Assembly (NCBI GenBank): GCA_905235815.1
Contig: CAJOMT010000043.1
Coordinates: 1-11,419 of the forward strand
Reading direction: 5' to 3'
DNA length: 11,419 nt
Source of the DNA: an uncultured Clostridia bacterium
GTDB taxonomy: Bacteria > Bacillota > Clostridia > Christensenellales > Borkfalkiaceae
Of this stretch, positions 6,518 through 11,419 are shown piece after piece. Below the pieces are notes generated by a model. That model had not been told where the DNA came from, ran no database searches, and saw only the letters and a list, made by a program, of their open reading frames with translations. Every line of letters begins with the position of its first letter. The stretch's first letter is position 1. The translations under genes and the position numbers were made by a program.

Positions 6518-7786
6518 ATGGACCCTTACAGTACGACGAGATACGTCGTTAGTATAATCGTTTTGATCGTTTTTTCCGCTTTTTTCTCGGCAACGGAAAC
6601 CGCCTATTCGTCACTCAACCGCGCAAGGCTGAAAATTCGTGCCGATTCAGGCAAAAAATCCGCCGTTTTAGCATATAAATTATCTGATAATTACGATAAA
6701 CTGCTTTCCACGATTTTGATTGCAAACAATATCGTAAACATTTTAATCGCCACGATTTCCGCAATGTATTTTTCTCAGCTGATCGCAGGCAACGAAAGTT
6801 TGGCGACTACCGTAGCGACAGCCGTTTCGACGGTTGCGCTCCTTATTTTCGGAGAAATAACCCCGAAAATGCTCGCAAAAGAGTTTGCGGAGAGTTTTGC
6901 GTGTTATTCAAGTTATTTAATCGGGTTTTTTATGATAGTCCTCTATCCGTTGAACCTCGTGTTTTCTGGCTGGAAACTACTGCTTAAAAAACTGTTCCGC
7001 TTTAAAAATCAAGACGTCATTACCGAAGAAGAACTTTTAAACTACGTCGAGGAAGCGAACGAGGACGGAACTTTGGACAACAGCGAAACCGAACTCATAT
7101 CCTCGGCAATAGAATTCAACGACGCAGAAGTCGGAGACATCTTGGTTCCGAGAGTTCAAATGGTCGCTATCGACATAGATACGCCTATGTCTGAAATAAA
7201 AAAGTTATTTTTCGACAACGGTTTTTCAAGACTGCCCGTATATAAAGGCACGATCGACTCAATAATAGGAATGATACACGAAAAAGATTTCTTCGAGGCG
7301 CTCGAAAAGGGTGCGAAGAACATAAGCGGCATCGTTACCTCTATTGCGATCGCAACCGAAAATATGAAAATATCGGTACTTTTAAGAAGTATGCAGCGCC
7401 AGCAAGTGCATATTGCGGTCGTCATCGACGAATACGGCGGCACGCTGGGGCTGGTAACGCTCGAAGATATTCTGGAAGAACTCGTAGGCGAGATCTGGGA
7501 CGAACACGACGAGGTCGTGGATTATTTCAATAAAATATCCGACGACGAATATACCGTCGACGGAAACGCCGAAAAAGAGGACTTCTTCGAACTGTTCGGT
7601 ATTTCGGACGAGGAGTCGGACGCCAATACCGTCGGCGGCTGGATAACCGAGAAGTGCGGAGACATTCCGCCCTTAAACTACAAGTTCGACTTCGACAATC
7701 TCGAAATCGAGATAACGAAGCGCAGTATTAAAAAAGTACTCGAAATAAAGGTGAAAATTTCAGAAAAAAACGAGGAGGCCGAATGA
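6518..7786 (+). CDS. CNNM/HlyC-CorC family CBS-domain membrane transporter
   Basis: This is a membrane protein of the family variously called hemolysin C, CorC/MpfA or bacterial CNNM, linked to Mg2+ (and possibly Co2+) efflux or homeostasis. The 422-residue product has a DUF21/CNNM membrane domain (about 1-160) with hydrophobic stretches near 9-25, 63-90, 95-113 and 130-152. It carries the family motifs SATETA (24-29), ANNIVNI (69-75) and GEITPK (112-117). A CBS pair spans about 205-325 (DILVPRVQMVAID; then VVIDEYGGTLGLVTLEDILE). A CorC_HlyC/transporter-associated domain follows at about 345-415. The start is ATG 6518, with GGAG 5 nt upstream. A longer frame from TTG 6476 would lie inside the promoter and is rejected. 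The stop overlaps the next gene by ATGA. The family assignment is firm; the transported ion is an inference from relatives, and true haemolysin activity is unlikely. Confidence 0.93.
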   Translation: MDPYSTTRYVVSIIVLIVFSAFFSATETAYSSLNRARLKIRADSGKKSAVLAYKLSDNYDKLLSTILIANNIVNILIATISAMYFSQLIAGNESLATTVATAVSTVALLIFGEITPKMLAKEFAESFACYSSYLIGFFMIVLYPLNLVFSGWKLLLKKLFRFKNQDVITEEELLNYVEEANEDGTLDNSETELISSAIEFNDAEVGDILVPRVQMVAIDIDTPMSEIKKLFFDNGFSRLPVYKGTIDSIIGMIHEKDFFEALEKGAKNISGIVTSIAIATENMKISVLLRSMQRQQVHIAVVIDEYGGTLGLVTLEDILEELVGEIWDEHDEVVDYFNKISDDEYTVDGNAEKEDFFELFGISDEESDANTVGGWITEKCGDIPPLNYKFDFDNLEIEITKRSIKKVLEIKVKISEKNEEAE

Positions 7787-8562
7787 AAAAATTAGGTTTG
7801 GTGCTTGGTTCGGGAGGATCGAGAGGAGTAGCGCATATCGGATTTTTGCAAGCTTTGGACGAAAACGGAATAGAACCTTACTGCATATCCGGCTGCTCAA
7901 TGGGCTCGGTAGTCGGCGGACTGTACGCAAAAGGTATGCGGCCTGCCGAAATGGCTGAGATTACCAAAAAATTAAAGCCGTCCGACGTCATCGATATAAA
8001 CCCGATAGGCTTTGCGGAAAAATCCTTACTTAAAACGAACAAGATGCACAGATACCTTTCAAAACTTTTCGGCAAGGTAACGTTTTCGGAATTAAATATA
8101 CCGTTTATGTGCAACGCTTTCGATATACGCACGGGGCAGACCGTTTGGTTCGATTCGGGCGAAGTCGAGCCGTGCGTCAGGGCGAGTTCGTCTATTCCCA
8201 TAGTATTTAAACCGGTAATTATTGGCGATAAACAACTTATAGACGGCGGAGTGGTTATGCGTATGCCGATAGACGCCGTCAGAAAAATGGGTGCGGAAGT
8301 CATCGTCGGCGTGGACGTTTTGGGAAGTTTGAAAAAATCGTACAAAGCGCAAAACATAGTAACCCATGCGCTCAGAATAATCGATGCGGTAGACTGGGCG
8401 CAGACGAGCGCAAATTATGAAAGAGAGCATTACGACTTGCTTTTGATGCCGGAGCTCAAAGATATGAGTCAATACGCAATAAAGAATTTGGATTTCGCCT
8501 ACAAAAAGGGCTACGAACTCGGAATTGAAAACGCAGAAAAGATAAAAAGTTTAATAGCATAA
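7783..8562 (+). CDS. Patatin-like phospholipase (RssA/YlbK-type serine hydrolase)
   Basis: This is a Ser-Asp dyad lipid acyl hydrolase of the patatin family, probably acting on membrane phospholipids from the cytoplasmic side. The 259-residue product is a single, complete patatin domain. It has the glycine-rich oxyanion loop GSGGSRG (9-15), the nucleophile elbow GCSMG with Ser39, and the DGG motif with Asp154. The intervening AFDIRTGQTVWFDSG segment and the ASSSIPIVFKPV stretch are also characteristic. There is no signal peptide, so it is cytosolic or membrane-associated. The ATG at 7783 lies within the ATGA overlap with the preceding transporter gene. A strong GAGGAGG (7772-7778) sits in that gene's last codons, so the two are co-transcribed and probably co-translated. 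The substrate and the reason for pairing with a CNNM protein are unknown. Family call very secure. Confidence 0.95.
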   Translation: MKKLGLVLGSGGSRGVAHIGFLQALDENGIEPYCISGCSMGSVVGGLYAKGMRPAEMAEITKKLKPSDVIDINPIGFAEKSLLKTNKMHRYLSKLFGKVTFSELNIPFMCNAFDIRTGQTVWFDSGEVEPCVRASSSIPIVFKPVIIGDKQLIDGGVVMRMPIDAVRKMGAEVIVGVDVLGSLKKSYKAQNIVTHALRIIDAVDWAQTSANYEREHYDLLLMPELKDMSQYAIKNLDFAYKKGYELGIENAEKIKSLIA

Positions 8563-8595
8563 AAATGACTGCCTTTTTCGGCAGTCATTTTTTTT
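8563..8595 (+). terminator. Intrinsic terminator after the patatin gene, possibly bidirectional
   Basis: A perfect 11-bp stem (8563-8573 pairing with 8580-8590, core TGACTGCC/GGCAGTCA) with a 6-nt loop runs into eight Ts at 8588-8595, directly after the stop of the patatin gene. On the minus strand the same hairpin is followed by five Ts (complement of 8565-8561), just past the stop of the convergent coat-like gene. It may therefore also end that transcript, more weakly. Confidence 0.92.
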
Positions 8596-8597
8596 GT

Positions 8598-8876
8598 TTA
8601 ATGCTTTTTTAAAACTTTGGAAAAAGTATCGACTTTTTCATCGATAATCGCCTTATCGGCGGGTTTCGGCTCGTAATAGCCGCTTTGTTGCATCTTGCAA
8701 AATACCGTATATTGGTCTTCCGCAGTTTCAAACATATTCGTCTTTAAAATCTTTCTTACGTCCTTGCCGCTCGCCTCGGTCATAGCGGTCGAATAGAGTT
8801 TTACCAAATCTTTTTCACCGGTAAGAATATCGGTCAATGCGTCCTTTTCGGTTAAATACATTTCATTCTTTTTCAT
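8598..8876 (-). CDS. CotF-family spore coat-like protein
   Basis: This small protein resembles the coat protein F family, found in spore coats or in related four-helix proteins of clostridia and bacilli. The 92-residue product has family-like segments: an early helix around LTEKDALTDILTGEKDLVKL, then YSTAMTEASGKDVRKIL, then a QYTVFCKMQQSGYYEP stretch. The last matches the usual 'Q..LF..M...GWY' block of CotF domains. I choose ATG 8876, because AGGAGG (8887-8882) lies 5 nt upstream. An open frame continues to 8939 but would overlap the preceding gene by 53 nt without its own binding site. It is 10 nt downstream of the 62-residue gene, whose stop codon overlaps the AGGAGG, so the two form one transcript. 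The role in sporulation is inferred from the family; CotF-like proteins also occur in strains not known to sporulate. Confidence 0.82.
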   Translation of the reverse strand: MKKNEMYLTEKDALTDILTGEKDLVKLYSTAMTEASGKDVRKILKTNMFETAEDQYTVFCKMQQSGYYEPKPADKAIIDEKVDTFSKVLKKH

Positions 8877-8886
8877 AATTCCCTCC

Positions 8887-9075
8887 TTATCCGAGCAGCC
8901 CGAGCAGGGCGTTAAAGCGTTTTTCGTGATTTTCCGCAACCGTACCTATTTCGCTCGCAATAGTCGGATCGGTCAGTGTTTTCGAGTACATTCTCGCCTT
9001 TTTCCACACGTTCTCCTCGAGAGTGAGTAAATCGGAAATGCAATCGAGTTCTTTTGCCGTAAGTTTTGTTTGCAT
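8887..9075 (-). CDS. Small coat-F-like helical protein (putative spore coat component)
   Basis: This is a 62-residue product, two amphipathic helices with no signal peptide or membrane segment. The pattern LTAKELDCISDLLTLEENVW followed by a KARMYSKTLTDPTIASEIGT helix, and then EKRFNALLGLL, resembles the short CotF-related proteins of clostridia, often annotated as spore coat protein and often found beside a second CotF-like gene, as here. The middle has the familiar 'EE...K....Y.....D' spacing. The ATG at 9075 is preceded by GGAGG with 8-nt spacing, but that site is fully paired inside a hairpin (see the regulatory feature at 9076-9107). The gene lies 54 nt after the stop of the glycosyltransferase gene and 10 nt before the next coat-like gene. 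The family call is moderately sure; its function is unproven. Confidence 0.72.
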   Translation of the reverse strand: MQTKLTAKELDCISDLLTLEENVWKKARMYSKTLTDPTIASEIGTVAENHEKRFNALLGLLG

Positions 9076-9107
9076 AAAAAATTACCTCCCTATGGAGGTA
9101 ATTCTTC
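9076..9107 (-). promoter_or_regulatory. Hairpin that sequesters the ribosome binding site of the small coat-like gene
   Basis: In the minus-strand RNA, AAUUACCUCC (9103-9094) pairs perfectly over 10 bp with GGAGGUAAUU (9089-9080) around a 4-nt AUAG loop. G-U and A-U pairs can extend the stem toward the AUG at 9075. The GGAGG Shine-Dalgarno is entirely inside the stem, and a U-run fills the space between stem and start codon. The element therefore has the shape of both a translation-blocking hairpin and an intrinsic terminator for the upstream glycosyltransferase. The pairing is seen directly; which role it plays cannot be decided from sequence. Confidence 0.7.
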
Positions 9108-9129
9108 CCTTTTGAGTTTTTTTTAAACG

Positions 9130-10051
9130 TTAACCTTTTATATTCGAGTCTTTTTCTATATAAATCGGTCTGTTTTTCTCCTCGATATATATCTTTTCCA
9201 TATACACGCCGTATATTCCCAAAAATGCGCTCTCCATTCCTATCAGCGTTCCTATAATTTCCGTCGCCCATATCCAGCCGGGAACTTGTACGCCGACAAT
9301 CACAAGCACGATGGAAGTTATTATCGCCAAAACCCCCAAAACCGAAATCGCTATGCCGAATCTCAGCAAAAATTTGAGCGGCAGCGTTGAAAACGCAACT
9401 ATTCCGTCCACCGCATACGAGAAAAGTTTTTTAAACGACCACTTCGTCTTGCCCGCTACCCTCTCTGCGTTCTCGTAGTCTATCCATTTAGTCTTAAATC
9501 CTACCCAGCCGAACATTCCCTTCGTGAATCTGTTCCGCTCGGACAAGTCGAGCACTGCGTTTACGAATTGCCTCGTCATAAGGCGGTAATCCCTTGCGCC
9601 GCTTATCATTTCGGTATCGGACGCCTTGTTCATTATTTTATAAAATTTCCTCGCAAAAAACGAGCGGAGTTTCGGTTCGCCCTTTCTCGTAGAGCGCCTC
9701 GTGGCGACAGAATCGTACCCCTCGTCTTTTATTATTCTGCACATTTCGGGAAGAAGGGACGGCGGATCTTGCAGGTCTGCGTCCATCATACACACGAGAT
9801 CGCCTTTGCTCGCTTTAAGTCCGGCATATATCGCCGCCTCTTTGCCGAAATTTCGGGAAAAGGAAATATATTTCACCCTCTCGTCGTTCTCGGCAAATTC
9901 TTTTACGATGTCGAGCGTTCGGTCCTTGGAGCCGTCGTCTACGAATATCAACTCCAAATCGTCGCTTAATTTTTCGGATACGCCGTTTATCTCTTTATAA
10001 AAATACGGCAGAGATTCCGTCGTAGCAAGGAACTATTACTGAAATAATCAT
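9130..10051 (-). pseudogene. GtrB-like family 2 glycosyltransferase, frameshifted near the N-terminus
   Basis: This is a GT-A fold enzyme that would transfer a sugar from a nucleotide-sugar to a polyprenyl phosphate at the inner membrane face (GtrB/DPM/YkcC type). The ATG at 10051 opens with the family start MIISVIVPCYD, then runs into TAA after 18 codons. The downstream frame continues exactly where the family should (ESLPYFYKEING, then LELIFVDDGSKDRT). It is then intact to 9130: DADLQDPP (about 9761-9790), GARDYR, a catalytic-domain tail, and two membrane helices (about 210-232 and 238-262 of the long segment), ending GVYMEKIYIEEKNRPIYI. The break lies around 10013-10030 and fits loss of 2 or 5 bases (or gain of 1) just after the conserved Cys-Tyr. 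The missing region should hold the acidic NEEE-type motif. It may be a real pseudogene or a consensus error in the sequence. The substrate is unknown. Confidence 0.85.
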
Positions 10052-10057
10052 AGTCAA

Positions 10058-10086
10058 ATTGTATATTATTTAAGCCGAAGTGTCAA
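10058..10086 (-). promoter_or_regulatory. Sigma-A promoter giving a leaderless glycosyltransferase mRNA
   Basis: On the minus strand, TTGACA (10086-10081, perfect) and TACAAT (10063-10058, five of six) are separated by 17 nt. The -35 overlaps the stop of the SpoIVFB-like gene. The usual +1, 7 nt beyond the -10, falls on the A of the ATG at 10051-10049. No Shine-Dalgarno lies before that ATG, consistent with a leaderless transcript. Confidence 0.75.
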
Positions 10087-10922
10087 GCGTTATTTGATAT
10101 TATTTTTTCGTATAAACTCTTGGATTCGAGCAATTTCCCCACATCGTAGGGTTCGAGCACTTTATATTTTCCGTTCGGGTAATAGACGTAGAGCCTATAC
10201 AGGCAATCTCCGTCTAATGCCGCAAGGAGTCTTTTCACGGTGAAATCGGAAGTTATTGCGAGAGTCTTTACCTCTTTGAAGTTTTTTATATTTGACGGCG
10301 AATACGACTCGTAAATTCTCACGTATTCGTTTTCGTTTTTCAGGTCGAACGAACCGAACAGTATAAACAGCGAGAAGAACAGCAAAGATAGGTTAAGTTC
10401 GGTAAACGCAGTCAGCGCAAACGCAAAAAGGAGCGCAAGCGAGAGTACGTACCCCGAAAATTTTGCTACTTTGACCGCCGTTTTTCTCTTTAACTTCAAG
10501 CTTAAAGTTGCGAGCAATAATCTGCCGCCGTCCAGCGGAAACGCAGGAATTAAATTTACGAGAAAAATCGAGGCGTTTGCATAAAGCGCCGCTTGGGTAT
10601 ACGGATAAGAGGACGGAAATATCCACCACACCGCCATTATCGCAACGGCAATGCACAAGTTAACTAACGGGCCCGCCAAAACGACCTTGACTTCGTCCGA
10701 ATATTTTATGCCGTTTATATCCCCCGAAATTACCGCCCCGTAAGGCATTAAAGTGATTTTAAAGAGCTTATAGCCCAACTTTTCCGCTTGAATTGCGTGT
10801 CCGAATTCGTGCAGGACCGCCGTCAGAGTTATCACTATAAAAGAAAATACTTTGCCGGTTAAAGCAAAGTATAATCCGAAAATAAAAAACAGCGGGTGAA
10901 CGTTTACGTTTAACTTTCCCAT
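10083..10922 (-). CDS. spoIVFB: SpoIVFB-like M50 intramembrane zinc metalloprotease
   Basis: This is a site-2-type membrane protease. In Bacillus, SpoIVFB sits in the outer forespore membrane and cuts pro-sigma-K late in sporulation. The 279-residue product has the catalytic HEFGH at residues 38-42 in a hydrophobic helix (His38, Glu39, His42). The third-ligand motif NLIPAFPLDGGRLL follows, with Asp131. About six hydrophobic segments fill residues 10-195. The soluble tail (about 215-279, VKTLAITSDFTVKRLLAAL and a NGKYKVLEPYDVGKLL stretch) looks like the reduced CBS domain of SpoIVFB, which senses ATP. The ATG at 10922 lies 13 nt inside the upstream SpoIVFA-like gene, and no clear binding site precedes it, so translational coupling is likely. 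Length and order match spoIVFA-spoIVFB. The pro-sigma-K role is inferred; relatives in non-sporulators have other substrates. Confidence 0.88.
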   Translation of the reverse strand: MGKLNVNVHPLFFIFGLYFALTGKVFSFIVITLTAVLHEFGHAIQAEKLGYKLFKITLMPYGAVISGDINGIKYSDEVKVVLAGPLVNLCIAVAIMAVWWIFPSSYPYTQAALYANASIFLVNLIPAFPLDGGRLLLATLSLKLKRKTAVKVAKFSGYVLSLALLFAFALTAFTELNLSLLFFSLFILFGSFDLKNENEYVRIYESYSPSNIKNFKEVKTLAITSDFTVKRLLAALDGDCLYRLYVYYPNGKYKVLEPYDVGKLLESKSLYEKIISNNA

Positions 10923-11419
10923 ACTACGTTGCCGTTTTCGAGAATATAGCCGGTAAGCAAAACTCCGTCGTTATACATTGATACGGTTACGCTGCCCTCG
11001 TCGCAATAGCCTATCGGTATATATTTATAAACTTCGTTGCCTATTTCGGCGTAAATATAATTCAGTCCCGATACTACGGTCTTGAACAAATCGCTGTGAT
11101 TTATGGTAACGGTATAAGTATCGCCCTCTTTTACTGCGGAAACGAGCGTTCCGTCGCAGACGGGATATATGGCGCCCGTACCGTTTAAAGTCATTATTCC
11201 GCCGTCTATTTTGGCAGTAAGTTCACTGCTCGGCGCAGTCGCATTAAAACTCCGATAAGTCCTCGTATCTGCGGCTACGGCGCTTTGACCGAACGCATTC
11301 TTCATAATGGTATTTATACCGCTGTCTTCCCAAAAAATATTAGTCAGCAGTATCGCCGCAACGAGTAAAAATATCGCAACGCCCTCTGCGTAAATTATAT
11401 CGAATGAAAACTTTTTCTT
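10910..11419 (-). CDS. spoIVFA: SpoIVFA-like membrane protein with degenerate M23 domain (partial, N-terminus off window)
   Basis: The frame is open from the window edge to TAA at 10912-10910, 169 visible residues, and its start lies beyond the window. Counting from the edge, a transmembrane helix runs at about residues 14-31 (GVAIFLLVAAILLTNIFW). A linker (FWEDSGINTIMKNAFG) follows, then an outer domain with M23/LytM-like strands (NGTGAIYPVCDGTLVSAV, then INHSDLFKTVVSGLNYI and KYIPIGYCDEGSVTV). I see no complete set of M23 zinc ligands, so it is probably non-catalytic, as in SpoIVFA. SpoIVFA tethers and restrains SpoIVFB in the forespore membrane complex. The 13-nt overlap with the M50 protease gene supports partnership. 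An ATG exists at 11305, but starting there would drop the membrane helix, so it is an internal methionine. A non-sporulation M23-like envelope protein is the alternative. Confidence 0.75.
   Translation of the reverse strand, partial: KKKFSFDIIYAEGVAIFLLVAAILLTNIFWEDSGINTIMKNAFGQSAVAADTRTYRSFNATAPSSELTAKIDGGIMTLNGTGAIYPVCDGTLVSAVKEGDTYTVTINHSDLFKTVVSGLNYIYAEIGNEVYKYIPIGYCDEGSVTVSMYNDGVLLTGYILENGNVVWES

Noticed and set aside
8877..8939. Longer start for the CotF-like gene, overlapping the small coat-like gene
   Set aside because: The extra 21 residues resemble nothing in the family, have no ribosome binding site and overlap a better-supported gene. AGGAGG precedes ATG 8876.
9087..9096. CATA in the hairpin loop region as a sigma-E/sigma-K -10 box for the coat-like genes
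   Set aside because: The rest of the -10 consensus (CATANNNTA) is not met, and no matching -35 is present. It is better explained as part of the hairpin.
9130..9957. Intact glycosyltransferase starting at TTG 9957
   Set aside because: That start would remove the conserved first beta strand and acidic motif. The family-like sequence clearly continues upstream in the same frame and then across the frameshift to ATG 10051.

Overview
The window looks like a piece of a clostridial (Firmicutes/Bacillota) chromosome. It has moderate GC, strong AGGAGG-type ribosome binding sites, consensus sigma-A promoters, a bacterial V/A-type ATPase operon, and sporulation-type genes (a SpoIVFA/SpoIVFB-like pair and two small CotF-type coat proteins). 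An uncultured gut-type Clostridia lineage is plausible, but the sequence alone does not fix the genus.

Layout. (1) Positions 1-6318, minus strand: a V/A-type ATPase operon in the order H(G)-I-K-E-C-F-A. Subunit A runs off the left edge, and subunits B and D are expected beyond it. Several junctions are TAATG or short overlaps, so the genes are probably translationally coupled. A perfect TTGACA-17-TATAAT promoter at 6385-6357 drives the operon. The proteolipid K keeps every Na+-ligand residue known from the Enterococcus hirae K ring, which suggests a sodium-coupled enzyme. (2) 6319-6517: a divergent promoter region. (3) 6518-8562, plus strand: a two-gene operon with a CNNM/HlyC-type CBS-domain membrane transporter overlapping a patatin-like phospholipase by ATGA. 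It ends in a strong hairpin terminator that may serve both strands. (4) 8598-9075, minus strand: two small CotF-family spore-coat-like genes; the ribosome binding site of the first lies inside a hairpin. (5) 9130-10051, minus strand: a GtrB-like polyprenyl-phosphate glycosyltransferase whose reading frame is broken close to its start. Its promoter places the transcription start at the ATG, so the mRNA is probably leaderless. (6) 10083-11419, minus strand: a SpoIVFB-like M50 intramembrane metalloprotease overlapping a SpoIVFA-like membrane protein that leaves the window on the right.

How the genes work together. The ATPase operon encodes rotor, stator and catalytic head parts of one ion-motive machine. 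The CNNM/patatin pair points to cation homeostasis and lipid turnover at the membrane, although the link between the two is only positional. The right-hand third groups envelope and sporulation functions. Apart from the two edge-truncated genes and the frameshifted glycosyltransferase, all genes look intact. I see no phage, insertion sequence, CRISPR array, tRNA or rRNA. I found no wholly new system; the most interesting signals are the Na+ signature, the SD-masking hairpin, and the leaderless but frameshifted glycosyltransferase.
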